Source of the DNA: Marinobacter szutsaonensis
Lineage (GTDB): Bacteria > Pseudomonadota > Gammaproteobacteria > Pseudomonadales > Oleiphilaceae
Assembly: GCF_039523335.1 (NCBI RefSeq)
Contig: NZ_BAAAFC010000001.1
Coordinates: 806,001-870,000 of the forward strand
Length of the DNA stretch: 64,000 nucleotides
Direction of reading: 5' to 3'
Shown one piece after another: positions 44,482-54,859 of the stretch; position 1 is the first letter of the stretch; each line of letters begins with the position of its first letter. The position numbers and the translations under genes are program-made. Below the pieces are notes generated by a model. The model was not told the origin of the DNA and ran no database searches. It worked only from the letters and a program-made list of their open reading frames with translations.

Positions 44482-45333
44482 TCAGCGCCACTGCTCGGGT
44501 ATGGCATAACTAACGGTGAGGATGCTTCCGTCACGCTCGATTTCGATGTCCAGCTGGGCCTGGCCACGCCAGCTTTCCAGCAGAGATTTGTCCTGTTCCA
44601 GATCACCCAGTCGCTGGCCGTTGATGGCGGTGATCACGTCGCCGGCCTGCAGGTTTACGGCGTTGAGCATGGCGTTGGAGCCGTCATAGACATAACCGGA
44701 CATTCCGCTGTCATCCACCGGGCTCAGGCCGTATTGGGCCAGCACCGCCGCACCCTGGCTATCCACCTGCTCCCGAACACTGGCCAGGAACGCATCCGGT
44801 GACGATTCTGCCGGCACATCCTCCACTTCTGCAACCATGCCGGAATCGGTGGACTCCTCAAAGGTCAGTGACTCGTAGCGTCCACCCCGACGCAGCAGGA
44901 TCCGGTCCGGTTCCACCTCGGCCAGTTCGGCATTGCCGGGCAGCATGTCGCCCACCCGATAATACGCGGTTTCGCCGTTACTTCCTGCAACTATAGCACC
45001 GGAACCTTCGGGGCGTTCGCCAACCAGCACCCCTTCGAGCCGCAGGCGCAGGCCGGTCTCCGGTGCCGAGCGTTTCACGGACTCTGCCACGCCCGCCTGA
45101 ACACTGGGGCGACCGAAGAAATCATATCCGGCGATGGGGAAATCCTGGCCACCGGATGCGGCCATTCCCAGCGCCTCCTGAGAAGGCGCCACCGGTACCG
45201 GCCGGTCATTCCAGGCAACCAGCCAGGTGACCCGGGCCAGCGCGACCGCCAGGTAGAGGGTCAGGCCCAGAAGCAAGAGATTGGCAAGAATCCTGGAGAC
45301 GCGGGCCTGGGCCTGGCGAGTAAAGACCATCAT
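44482..45333 (-). CDS. gspC: Type II secretion protein GspC
   Basis: 283 residues from MMVFTRQAQ, with GGAGG eight bases upstream. One N-terminal membrane helix (LANLLLLGLTLYLAVALARV), the HR domain (LRLEGVLVGERPEGSGAIVA, YRVGDMLPGNAELAEVEPDRI) and a C-terminal PDZ-like domain (NAVNLQAGDVITAINGQRL). GspC links the inner-membrane platform to GspD. It starts right after the gspN stop. Confidence 0.93.
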   Translation of the reverse strand: MMVFTRQAQARVSRILANLLLLGLTLYLAVALARVTWLVAWNDRPVPVAPSQEALGMAASGGQDFPIAGYDFFGRPSVQAGVAESVKRSAPETGLRLRLEGVLVGERPEGSGAIVAGSNGETAYYRVGDMLPGNAELAEVEPDRILLRRGGRYESLTFEESTDSGMVAEVEDVPAESSPDAFLASVREQVDSQGAAVLAQYGLSPVDDSGMSGYVYDGSNAMLNAVNLQAGDVITAINGQRLGDLEQDKSLLESWRGQAQLDIEIERDGSILTVSYAIPEQWR

Positions 45334-45334
45334 G

Positions 45335-46126
45335 TTAAAGGCCTCCACGAATCAACGGTTGCCGGACCCGGAACACCACATCGTCCGGACTTGCCGAATC
45401 CGACCAGGGCTGGTCGGCCAGATCCACCATACGCTTGTAGACCTGGATTTCCATCATTCCGTTCCAGAGCAGGTTGGCCTGGGCCGCGGGCCCGCTGCCG
45501 CCCTGCTCGGCAATCTTCAGTTCCACCCCACCCTGGACCGTATCCAGGTTGGCCTGCATGGGCGGGAAATCCGCCGAACCGGTCTGATCCCCCATGGGCC
45601 AGGTCACCCGGCCGCCCGGCCACGTAGCCAGACCATCGGCCCGGGTAATCCGGTTATCTTCCCAGGCCAGTTGCAGGTGCTCGATGGTGACATTGCCTTC
45701 AATCATGGCGCCACGGCTCTTGCGGATCAGCTCCCGGAACTCGGCAACCCCGATATGCCCCGAGGCATCCAGCGCGGCACTCAGTGGCCAGCCCATCGTC
45801 AGATCACCCTGGAGCGAGGATTGTGCCGTATCCAGTTCAATATCCACCGGCAATGTCATACCACCAAGGGAAGGCCAGCCCAGCGACCAATCCACCCGTA
45901 GCGGATAACCGGCAACCACGACCCCGGCGGCACCGTCCCACAGCTTGCCCGACACCTGCCGGACCTGCACCTGGGGCGGGAGATTCACATGGGCGGAGGC
46001 CTGCTGCCACACCCAGCCGGCGGGCACCAGGATCACGAGTGCCACCACATACACCAGCGCCCCGAGCAGGAACAGCAACAGCAGCTTGCCCAGGCGGAAA
46101 AAGGATTTGGTTTCGGCGTCACTCAT
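45335..46126 (-). CDS. gspN: Type II secretion protein GspN
   Basis: 263 residues: N-terminal membrane helix (LLLLFLLGALVYVVALVIL) and a periplasmic beta-rich domain with SGKLWDGAAGVVVAGYPLRV and WRVTWPMG-type stretches characteristic of GspN. It is an accessory T2SS component. First gene of the gspN-C-D run. Confidence 0.88.
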   Translation of the reverse strand: MSDAETKSFFRLGKLLLLFLLGALVYVVALVILVPAGWVWQQASAHVNLPPQVQVRQVSGKLWDGAAGVVVAGYPLRVDWSLGWPSLGGMTLPVDIELDTAQSSLQGDLTMGWPLSAALDASGHIGVAEFRELIRKSRGAMIEGNVTIEHLQLAWEDNRITRADGLATWPGGRVTWPMGDQTGSADFPPMQANLDTVQGGVELKIAEQGGSGPAAQANLLWNGMMEIQVYKRMVDLADQPWSDSASPDDVVFRVRQPLIRGGL

Positions 46127-46199
46127 TCATTAATACACACAAAAAAGTCTGGAATCCGAGTCTAACAAAGGCATGGGGCAAGTTCATGACAAAAAACGA

Positions 46200-46237
46200 A
46201 AAAACCCCGCACCAGTGTGACCCGGTGCGGGGTTTTT
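46200..46237 (-). terminator. Strong bidirectional terminator between groEL and gspN
   Basis: A 14-bp stem (AAAAACCCCGCACC against GGTGCGGGGTTTTT) with a 10-nt loop. It serves groEL on the minus strand and could also act on plus-strand transcripts. Confidence 0.92.
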
Positions 46238-46293
46238 CAGGGTAGATCGGGCCGGGCCTCAGAAATCGGGGCCCGGTCGGGATCTGGCCGGCA

Positions 46294-47964
<1,671 letters not shown>

Positions 47965-48021
47965 TTAAACCGAAATTGAACCAATCGGATTAATGAGCGT
48001 TCGTGCCTGTCGCCTCAGCGA

Positions 48022-48309
48022 TCACTCAAGCACGCCGTAGATGTCGTTCTCGCTCATGATGAGCAGCTCTTCACCGTCAACCTTGACGGTGTTACCGGCG
48101 TACTGGCCGAAAACCACGGTGTCACCCACCTTGACCGCCAGGGCGCGGGTTTCGCCGTTGTCCAGGATGCGGCCGTTACCGACGGCGATCACTTCACCCT
48201 GGGAAGGCTTCTCTTTGGCGTTACCCGGCAGCACGATGCCACCCGCAGTTTTCTCTTCTTCTTCCTTACGGCGCACGACAACACGATCGTGTAGCGGACG
48301 AATTTTCAT
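48022..48309 (-). CDS. groES: GroES co-chaperonin
   Basis: 95 residues, [19 protein letters not shown], mobile loop [19 protein letters not shown] and conserved C-terminal [11 protein letters not shown]. Caps GroEL. Expressed from a sigma-32-type promoter about 150 bp upstream through a long, structured leader. Confidence 0.98.
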   Translation of the reverse strand: MKIRPLHDRVVVRRKEEEEKTAGGIVLPGNAKEKPSQGEVIAVGNGRILDNGETRALAVKVGDTVVFGQYAGNTVKVDGEELLIMSENDIYGVLE

Positions 48310-48452
48310 TGCTCGGTTTCTCCAATAGTCAGATTAATGTGGCAATGACAGTTGTTAATGAGGTTGGACCGGGTATTCACCTGATCCAGCCAAATTGCCC
48401 GGCTGCATAAGCGGCTGATTTACAGCCGATATCAGCCCGCAGCGAACTTGTG
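48310..48452 (-). promoter_or_regulatory. Structured 5' leader of groES
   Basis: About 143 nt between the predicted transcription start and the groES ATG. On the minus strand GCGGGCTGAT pairs with ATCAGCCGC (9 bp, one bulge) and CAGCC with GGCTG further on. Pseudomonads have a described groES leader RNA motif; whether this is the same structure needs a covariance search. Confidence 0.45.
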
Positions 48453-48458
48453 TGACGT

Positions 48459-48486
48459 TAATGGGGTTGGCGTAGGTATTTTCAAC
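48459..48486 (-). promoter_or_regulatory. Heat-shock (sigma-32) promoter of groESL
   Basis: Minus-strand GTTGAA at 48486-48481, a 14-bp spacer, and CCCCATTA at 48466-48459. These match the sigma-32 hexamers CTTGAA and CCCCATNT with near-ideal spacing. Confidence 0.8.
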
Positions 48487-48506
48487 ACCCCGGATGAAAA
48501 TTTTTT

Positions 48507-49046
48507 TCACTTTTTTTCGATGCGATCGTGGTCCCGTTCGGTCTGATCCTGGTACTCACCCTCGATGATGTCGCCGTTCTCGTCCCGGTCAAACGGACGC
48601 TGCCGGCCAAAGGGGTTGTCCCGGCCACCAAACGGGTCCTGTCCGAACGGATCGCCACCGCCGGCCCGGAAATAGAAACCGCTGCTCTGTCCGGAAATCA
48701 CCATCCGCTTGAGCACCTGGGCGGCGAAGAAATGGCGGGTACCGGGGATCAGGCACAGGAAACCGATGGTGTCCGTGATAAAGCCCGGCGTCAGCAACAG
48801 CGCACCACCCACCGCCAGGATCAGCCCTTCGGCCACCTCACGCGCCGGCAACTCACCACTGTTCAGCCGCTGCCGTGCCCGCAGCAAGGTTGCAAGGCCC
48901 TGCTGGCGTAACAGCCAGGCCCCGATCACCGCCGTCAGCAGCACCAGCCCGATGGTGTTGAGCACCCCAATCATGCCGCCCACCTGAATCAACACCGCCA
49001 TCTCGGCGATCGGCATGATAATGAATAAAAAAAGAAAGATGGCCAA
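48507..49046 (-). CDS. FxsA family membrane protein
   Basis: 179 residues from a TTG that follows AGGAGG by five bases. Hydrophobic segments at about 1-20, 24-45 and 70-95 (MLLTPGFITDTIGFLCLIPG-like), then a Gly/Asp/Arg-rich disordered cytoplasmic tail (GGDPFGQDPFGGRDNPFG). FxsA of E. coli relieves exclusion of phage T7 by the F plasmid; the general role is unclear. Ends about 50 bp before the groESL promoter on the same strand. Confidence 0.88.
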   Translation of the reverse strand: MAIFLFLFIIMPIAEMAVLIQVGGMIGVLNTIGLVLLTAVIGAWLLRQQGLATLLRARQRLNSGELPAREVAEGLILAVGGALLLTPGFITDTIGFLCLIPGTRHFFAAQVLKRMVISGQSSGFYFRAGGGDPFGQDPFGGRDNPFGRQRPFDRDENGDIIEGEYQDQTERDHDRIEKK

Positions 49047-49075
49047 AGTGCCTCCTCTTGGTATGTATATGCACA

Positions 49076-49285
49076 GGGGTCTGAAGAACCTGTTCTTCTG
49101 ACCCCACTTTCAGATCACGCCTAGAGTCTCGGTCCAAACAGGGGTCAGATGAAAGCGTTCATCAGACCCCGAATTCGGCTCTAGCAAAAGGGGTCTGAAG
49201 AAAACCTTCTTCTGACCCCATCTTAAGATCTAGCCCAAAAGTCTCCGTCCAAACAGGGGGCAGATGAAGACTTTCATCAGACCCC
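49076..49285. repeat. REP-like cluster, two BIME units
   Basis: 49076-49105 forward AAG, 49141-49170 reverse ATG (35-nt linker), 49190-49219 forward AAG, 49256-49285 reverse ATG with GGGGGC in place of GGGGTC (36-nt linker). The first copy is preceded by GCACA. Confidence 0.88.
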
Positions 49286-49402
49286 ATGTGCCGACCCCAA
49301 GTTCATCTACCCGACGTTCACGGTTATACTCCCAACCACAAAAACGACTCATCGCGGCACACAGAAACGTAAAACCACCTGATAACTCAATTAGGGCAAA
49401 CC

Positions 49403-50164
49403 ATGAAACTTCAAGATTCCGTGATTGCAATCACCGGCTCCGGCCAGGGCCTGGGCCGCGCCATGGCCGAATACCTGGCGGGCAAAGGCGCCAAATTGGC
49501 ACTCATCGACCTGATGCCGGAAAAACTGGCCGAAGCCGCCGAGGCCTGCACCCAGGCCGGTGGCGAAGCCAAAACCTACGTCTGCAACGTAGCCAAAGAA
49601 GAGGAAGTGGAAGCCACTTTCAAAGCCATCGTTGAAGACTTCGGCCAACTCAACGGCCTGGTCAACAACGCCGGCATCCTGCGCGACGGCCTGATGGTGA
49701 AGGTCAAGGACGGCAAGGTCGAGAAACGCATGGAACTGTCCCAGTGGCAGTCCGTCATCGACGTCAACCTCACCGGCGTGTTCCTGTGCGGCCGTGAAGC
49801 CGCCACCCGCATGATCGAGAACGGCGACCAGGGCGTGATCGTCAACATCGCCTCCATCTCCCGCGCCGGCAACATGGGCCAGAGCAACTACTCCGCCGCC
49901 AAAGCCGGCGTCTCCGCATTGGTCCCGGTCTGGGCCAAAGAACTCGCCCGCTACGGCATACGCTGCATGGGCATCGCCCCCGGCTTCATCGAAACCGAAA
50001 TGACCGGCTCCATGAAACCCGAAGCCCTCGAGAAGATGACCGCCGGCATTCCGTTGAAGCGCATGGGCAAGCCGGAAGAGATTGCCTCGACGGTGGCGTT
50101 CATCTTCGAGAACGACTACGCCTCCGGCCGAGTCATCGAAATCGACGGCGGCCTGCGACTCTGA
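49403..50164 (+). CDS. SDR family oxidoreductase (FabG-like)
   Basis: 253 residues. Cofactor motif [22 protein letters not shown], catalytic Ser in [17 protein letters not shown], and C-terminal [14 protein letters not shown] classical NAD(P)-dependent short-chain reductase of the 3-oxoacyl-ACP reductase type. It stands alone between two REP clusters, so no pathway can be read from context. Confidence 0.9.
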   Translation: MKLQDSVIAITGSGQGLGRAMAEYLAGKGAKLALIDLMPEKLAEAAEACTQAGGEAKTYVCNVAKEEEVEATFKAIVEDFGQLNGLVNNAGILRDGLMVKVKDGKVEKRMELSQWQSVIDVNLTGVFLCGREAATRMIENGDQGVIVNIASISRAGNMGQSNYSAAKAGVSALVPVWAKELARYGIRCMGIAPGFIETEMTGSMKPEALEKMTAGIPLKRMGKPEEIASTVAFIFENDYASGRVIEIDGGLRL

Positions 50165-50193
50165 GGCCTAAACAGGGGTCTGAGGCCTGCACA

Positions 50194-50401
50194 GGGGTCT
50201 GAAGAACTTGTTCTTCTGACCCCATTTTCAAATCAACCCCAGAGTCCCGGTCCAAATCGGGGTCAGATGAAAGCCTTCATCAGACCCCAAGTCCGGCTCT
50301 AGCAAAGGGGTCTGAAGAAAACCTTCTTCTGACCCCAAGTTCAGGCCAAGCCCCGACGGTCCGTCCTAGCAGGGGTCAGAAGAAGGCTTTCTTCAGACCC
50401 C
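50194..50401. repeat. REP-like cluster, two BIME units
   Basis: 50194-50223 forward AAG, 50259-50288 reverse ATG, 50307-50336 forward AAG, 50372-50401 reverse AAG. Both forward-reverse linkers are exactly 35 nt. A truncated copy (GGGGTCTGAGG) precedes at 50175. Confidence 0.9.
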
Positions 50402-50437
50402 GATCCGACATCTCACCCCAACTTCACTCATAATCCC

Positions 50438-50752
50438 ATGACCATGGAACCCACCAAACCCCAAAAAATCTGGCAAGTCGTCCACGCCATCCCCCCGGGC
50501 AAAGTCGCCAGCTACGGCCAGGTCGCGGAGATGGCAGGCCTCGGCCGCCAGGCCCGTTTCGTCGGCCGCGCCCTGGGGCAATTGCCGGAAGGTCACGAAG
50601 TGCCCTGGTTCCGGGTGATTCGCAGCTCCGGGGAAATTGCGTTTCCGAAGGATTCGGAGATGTTCAGGACTCAGGTTGGGCTGCTTGAGGCCGAAGGGGT
50701 GGAAGTGGTGAATGGGCGGGTGTCGATGCGCAAATACCAGTGGCAACCTTGA
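50438..50752 (+). CDS. ATL-type alkyltransferase-like DNA repair protein
   Basis: 104 residues with the C-terminal MGMT-like domain: IPPGKVASYGQVAEMAGL and RFVGRALGQ are the DNA-binding helix-turn-helix and arginine-finger parts. The active-site PCHR of methyltransferases is PWFRVI here; Trp in place of Cys is typical of ATL proteins, which bind O6-alkylguanine and hand it to nucleotide excision repair. Lies between two REP clusters. Confidence 0.9.
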   Translation: MTMEPTKPQKIWQVVHAIPPGKVASYGQVAEMAGLGRQARFVGRALGQLPEGHEVPWFRVIRSSGEIAFPKDSEMFRTQVGLLEAEGVEVVNGRVSMRKYQWQP

Positions 50753-50765
50753 GGGCTTGGCACAA

Positions 50766-51006
50766 GGGGTCTGAAGAACGCTTTCTTCTGACCCCGTCTT
50801 GGACTGACCACAGAGATCTGATCGGAAGTTGGGGTCTGAAGAACTTGTTCTTCTGACCCCAACCTGGACGAAAACTCAACGGTTAAACTGAAAATGGGGT
50901 CAGAAGAACAAGTTCTTCAGACCCCTGTGCCACTGACCCCAATTTGAAATCCAACCCCGGAATTCCGGCCCAAGTCGGGGTCAGATGAAGGCTTTCATCA
51001 GACCCC
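50766..51006. repeat. REP-like cluster, four members
   Basis: 50766-50795 and 50831-50860 forward AAG, 50896-50925 reverse AAG, 50977-51006 reverse ATG. Spacings 35, 35 and 51 nt. The reverse copies end in CCCCTGTGC, the complement of the GCACA that precedes several forward copies. Confidence 0.9.
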
Positions 51007-51036
51007 TGTGCCTGCCCCAGACCCCACTCTCAGTCG

Positions 51037-52371
51037 TCAGGCCCGTGCCTCAGGCTCAACCCCAGTCTCCGCCCCAGGCGCCAACGCATCCAGCCGCTCC
51101 CCGCGACTCATCAGGAACAGCACCAGCATAATCGCCGGAATCCCCATAATCGCGGAGATGGTGAAGAACTCCGCATACCCGAAGTCCGCCACCACAATCC
51201 CGGAAAACCCGCCCAGAAACTTCCCGGGCAGCGTCATCAAGGAGCTGAACAAGGCATACTGGGTCGCGGTAAACGAGGCACTGGTCATACTCGATAGCCA
51301 GGCAATCAACGCCACGTTGGCAATCCCACCACTCAGGTTATCGGCACTGACTACCACCGCCAGCGTCACGATATCCGGCGGGTACTGCGCCAGCAGGACG
51401 AACAGCAGGTTGGTCGCCGCGGTCATGATTGCCCCGGCCAACAGGATCTTGCGCACGCCATAACGCACCACCAGCACGCCACCGACCAGTGAGCCGGCGA
51501 TGGTCATGAAGAAGCCGAAGATCTTGGTGACATCCGCCACCTGGGTCTTGGAGAAGCCCATGAAATCCAGGTAGAACGGATTGGCCATCACGCCCATGGC
51601 AATATCGGAGATTCGGTACACGGCCACCAGCACCAGAATCGCCACCGCCAGCTCCCGGTACCGGCGGAAAAAATCCAGGAAGGGTCCCGCCACAGCAGCA
51701 TAGAACCAGCCGGCCATCCGGGCCAGGCGCGGGGACAGGTGGCTGCGCTTCGCCGCTTCCTGTTCAATCTTGTGGGCAATGTCCGCCGCCGCGGCAAAAT
51801 GATTGACCTGCGGCTCCCGGGCGATCAGCACGGTCAGCACGCCAACGCCCACCAGCGCCGCCATCACCTCATAGGACACCTGCCAGGACCAGAACTCAGC
51901 CAGATACAACGCCCCGGCCCCGGCCACCAACAACGCCAGCCGATAACCGAAAATATAAGTCGCCGCCAACGCCGCCTGCAGCCGCTCCTCGGCAATCTCA
52001 ATCCGGTAGGCATCGATGCCGATATCCTGGGTGGCCGAGGAAAACGCCACCAGCAGACCGCACCAGGCCATCAGTTCAGGATTAGCTGTCGCATCCACCT
52101 GGGCCATCAGGTACAGCCCGGTGGCAATACCCGCCTGGGCCAGCAGGATCCAGCCCCGGCGCTTGCCGAAAAGGCGGTCCAGCACCGGCAGTTTCAGGCG
52201 ATCCACCACCGGCGCCCAGAACACCTTGATCGAGTAGGTGATCCCCAGCCAACTGAAGAAACCGATGGTCGCGGTCTCCACCCCTACATCCGCCAGCCGG
52301 GCATTCAGGGTGGAGAACACGAGCAGAAATGGCAGGCCTGCCGAAAAACCCAGGAACAGCAGGGCAATCAC
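51037..52371 (-). CDS. AmpG-like MFS permease
   Basis: At least 444 residues with about 12-14 membrane helices. LLFLGFSAGLPFLLVFSTLN, FFSWLGITYSIKVFWAPVVD and RRGWILLAQ are AmpG-like; AmpG imports anhydromuropeptides for cell-wall recycling. The coordinates use the first GTG, but the frame continues upstream to the yajQ stop and that extension (TRWALVRDTLYTYTRWQ) looks like real AmpG N-terminus. A GGAGG at 52437-52441 (minus strand) precedes it with no ATG/GTG/TTG at the right distance, so the true start may be a rare codon near 52433. Confidence 0.85.
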   Translation of the reverse strand: MIALLFLGFSAGLPFLLVFSTLNARLADVGVETATIGFFSWLGITYSIKVFWAPVVDRLKLPVLDRLFGKRRGWILLAQAGIATGLYLMAQVDATANPELMAWCGLLVAFSSATQDIGIDAYRIEIAEERLQAALAATYIFGYRLALLVAGAGALYLAEFWSWQVSYEVMAALVGVGVLTVLIAREPQVNHFAAAADIAHKIEQEAAKRSHLSPRLARMAGWFYAAVAGPFLDFFRRYRELAVAILVLVAVYRISDIAMGVMANPFYLDFMGFSKTQVADVTKIFGFFMTIAGSLVGGVLVVRYGVRKILLAGAIMTAATNLLFVLLAQYPPDIVTLAVVVSADNLSGGIANVALIAWLSSMTSASFTATQYALFSSLMTLPGKFLGGFSGIVVADFGYAEFFTISAIMGIPAIMLVLFLMSRGERLDALAPGAETGVEPEARA

Positions 52372-52449
52372 CTGCCAGCGGGTGTAGGTGTATAGCGTGT
52401 CCCGGACCAGGGCCCAGCGGGTGGAGAAAAGGATAGGAATGCCTCCGGA

Positions 52450-52932
52450 TCAGTCGCGGAAGTTGTTGAACTGCAGCGGAATATCCAGCTCGGCTTCCTT
52501 GAGCATGGCTATGGCCACCTGCAGATCGTCCCGCTTCTTGCCGGTCACCCGGACCTTGTCGCCCTGGATGCTGGCCTGGACCTTCATCTTCTGGTCCTTG
52601 ATCATCTTGACGATCTTCTTGGCCTTGTCAGTCTCAATGCCCTGCTTGAGGGAAAAATGCTGCTTCACCAGCTTGCCGGCCTTGCTGTCGCCTTCCTCCG
52701 CGAGCGCCCGGGTATCGATGTTGCGCTTGGCAAAGGCCATACGCAGCATGTCCTTCAGCTGCTCCAGCTGGAATTCCTCCTGCGCACTGATGGTAATGCG
52801 CTCGCCCTCCAGCTCGATATCCGCTTCCACATTCTTGAAGTCCCACCGGTTACCCAGCTCCCGCTTGGCCTGATCCACCGCATTTGTGACTTCGTGCATA
52901 TCTATTTCAGAAACTATGTCAAAAGAGGGCAT
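52450..52932 (-). CDS. yajQ: YajQ family nucleotide-binding protein
   Basis: 160 residues from [15 protein letters not shown]. The tandem ferredoxin-like YajQ fold is clear ([40 protein letters not shown]). Family members bind nucleotides, and some bind c-di-GMP and act as transcription co-regulators in Xanthomonas and Pseudomonas. This gives another possible c-di-GMP reader in the window. The AmpG-like gene begins right after its stop. Confidence 0.94.
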   Translation of the reverse strand: MPSFDIVSEIDMHEVTNAVDQAKRELGNRWDFKNVEADIELEGERITISAQEEFQLEQLKDMLRMAFAKRNIDTRALAEEGDSKAGKLVKQHFSLKQGIETDKAKKIVKMIKDQKMKVQASIQGDKVRVTGKKRDDLQVAIAMLKEAELDIPLQFNNFRD

Positions 52933-52999
52933 GGTCGTCATTCTCCAAAAACTGGTGCAGGTATACTGGCAAAAAGTGTCGGGGCTGCCGGGGCATGCC

Positions 53000-53201
53000 G
53001 GGGTCTGATGAACGCTTTCATCTGACCCCATTCTAGCGGGCAATGTCGAAACAGGGGTCAGAAGAAAAAAGCATTCTTCAGACCCCAAGTGCAAGCTCGC
53101 GGGTTCAAGGCCAACTCGGGGGTCTGATGAAAGCCTTCATCTGATCCCGGGGTTGGCGGCGAACTCGAAACGGGGTCAGAAGAAAGCTTTCTTCAGACCC
53201 C
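53000..53201. repeat. REP-like cluster, two short-linker units
   Basis: 53000-53029 forward ATG, 53054-53086 reverse AAG (33 nt), 53119-53148 forward ATG (ends GATCCC), 53172-53201 reverse AAG. Linkers are 24 and 23 nt, shorter than the usual 35. Confidence 0.85.
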
Positions 53202-53289
53202 TCGTGCAGGCGCCCCGATTCATGCCGAGGATCATACCAAGCCCCGGCAGACACCGCATCTGACAATGGACTGACAAGAAGTAGACGCT

Positions 53290-54261
53290 ATGCCAAACCT
53301 GGACCTCCCCATTCTCGTCGTCGATGACGCCAAGTTCAGCAGTATGGTGGTTGGACGCACGCTGCAAAATGCCGGTTATCGAGACATACGCGTGGCCAAC
53401 AACGCTCCCGCCGCCCTCGAGATGATCGAGCAGCGACCGGTGAGTGTGCTGATCGCCGACTGGCTGATGCCGGAAATGGACGGCCTGGCACTCACGGACC
53501 AGGTGCGGCAGCAGGATGAGCTGGCCAACCACTACACCTACGTCATCCTGCTCACCGCCCGGGAAGGGGTGGACGCCCTGTCGGAAGCCTTTGACCGGGG
53601 CGTCGACGACTTCATCTGCAAATCGGACATGACCAAGCAGCTGATCCCCAGGATCTTCGCCGCCGACCGCATGGCCGAGCGCCAGAACACCCTGCTGCGG
53701 ACCAATGCCTTGCTGATCGAGAACAACCGGGCGCTGAAATCCTGCAACATCATCGACCAGGAAACCGGCCTGTGTAACCACAAATACGCCCGGGACCGTC
53801 TGGACAAAACCCTGCGCCACGCCGAAGCCCGGGGCGGCGCCGCTGCTTATGTCCTGTGCGGCATCCGCAACTGGCAGGAACTGGGCCGCAAGCACCCACC
53901 GTCAGTGATGCGTGAACTGGCCACCGGCATCGCCCGCCGCCTGAAATCCCTGGTTCGCCCCATTGATGTGCTTTGCCGCGTAGGTGACAACCAATTCGCC
54001 CTGGTTGCCTACGTCCCGAACCGCGAACACTGCACCGCCACCACCTTCCGGCGCATCTTTGACGGCATCAATCACAAAGCCCTGAAAACCTCCGTCGGCT
54101 ACATCTCCGTGGAGGCCGGCATGGTTCTGTGCCGCGCCGACGCCAGCACCGGATCGCCCTCCGTGCTGGATATGGAGCGCACTGCCATGGAGGGCCTGAT
54201 GAGTGCTTACGAGACGCGGCGGTTTACTGAAGTCTTACCCAGGGCGCTGCAAGCAGGCTGA
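53290..54261 (+). CDS. Response regulator with degenerate GGDEF domain
   Basis: 323 residues. The receiver is complete: DD in LVVDDAKFS, phospho-Asp in LIADWLMPEMDG, Lys in DFICKSDM. A helical linker leads to a GGDEF-like domain (DQETGLCNHKYARDRLDKTL) whose signature is VGDNQF, lacking the Gly-Gly and Glu of active cyclases. It probably signals through protein contact or GTP binding. Surrounded by REP clusters, no partner kinase adjacent. Confidence 0.88.
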   Translation: MPNLDLPILVVDDAKFSSMVVGRTLQNAGYRDIRVANNAPAALEMIEQRPVSVLIADWLMPEMDGLALTDQVRQQDELANHYTYVILLTAREGVDALSEAFDRGVDDFICKSDMTKQLIPRIFAADRMAERQNTLLRTNALLIENNRALKSCNIIDQETGLCNHKYARDRLDKTLRHAEARGGAAAYVLCGIRNWQELGRKHPPSVMRELATGIARRLKSLVRPIDVLCRVGDNQFALVAYVPNREHCTATTFRRIFDGINHKALKTSVGYISVEAGMVLCRADASTGSPSVLDMERTAMEGLMSAYETRRFTEVLPRALQAG

Positions 54262-54295
54262 CCGGAAGCTGGTGGCACCCCAGGGGTCTAGCTCA

Positions 54296-54564
54296 GGGGT
54301 CTGATGAAAACCTTCATCTGACCCCAACTTGGGTCCCACTCAGGAGATAGAGTCTAAGACGGGGTCAGAAGAAAGCGTTCTTCAGACCCCAACTCCACAC
54401 CCAGACTCCACCCCAGGGGTCTGATGAATTCATTCTTCTGACCCCAAGTTAGATCGAGCCCCAAAGCTAAAAAGGGGTCTGATGAAAGCCTTCATCTGAC
54501 CCCAACTTAGATCGCCACCCCCAAAGCCAAAAAAGGGGTCAGAAGAAGGCTTTCTTCAGACCCC
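54296..54564. repeat. REP-like cluster, five members including a chimera
   Basis: 54296-54325 forward ATG and 54361-54390 reverse AAG with a 35-nt linker; 54416-54445 mixed, left half GATGAA and right half TTCTTC; 54474-54503 forward ATG; 54535-54564 reverse AAG (31-nt linker). Confidence 0.9.
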
Positions 54565-54636
54565 AAGAAAACAATCCGTAACACTGAGACACAACTCACA
54601 AACAGACATGTCGATAGGAAATACGTACTCTAAAAC

Positions 54637-54784
54637 CGTGGATTCAAGCAGTATCCCCCATGGCGGAGGAGCCGTGCAGTACCTCCGCCGCCATATGGGC
54701 GATGAGTTCACAGGATTAACGAATTTTTTCAGGCACTTTCGTTCTTTCCTTGTTTTCAGGCCAGCTTTTTAGCTGGCCTTTTTA
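54637..54784 (+). ncRNA. Candidate small RNA
   Basis: A region without coding capacity ending in a strong intrinsic terminator. A long stem joins CCCATGGCGGAGG (54658-54670) with CCTCCGCCGCCATATGGG (54681-54699), followed by a single-stranded U-rich stretch. A weak promoter-like pair, CAGACA at about 54602 and TACTCT at about 54625, lies upstream. It is separate from the REP cluster ending at 54564. No known RNA family recognised. The 5' end is a guess. Confidence 0.4.
54758..54784 (+). terminator. Intrinsic terminator
   Basis: GGCCAGCT/AGCTGGCC stem with TTTT loop and a T tract, 76 nt before the AraC-family gene. No coding sequence ends just upstream, so it most likely terminates a non-coding transcript. 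Confidence 0.88.
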
Positions 54785-54859
54785 TTGGGCCTGAGCCCCT
54801 CCCCGCATCTCCTGTATACTCGGCATCAAACGACTACAACAAAGCCGTACCGTAAAACC

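Noticed and set aside
52933..53094. Longer N-terminus for YajQ
   Set aside because: The extension is encoded by REP hairpins and the family starts at MPSFDIVSE.
54658..54699. Fourth cloverleaf element
   Set aside because: It has a CCATGGCGG stem, but lacks the CTTTCCAAAAC inner arms and the two GGA-loop hairpins.
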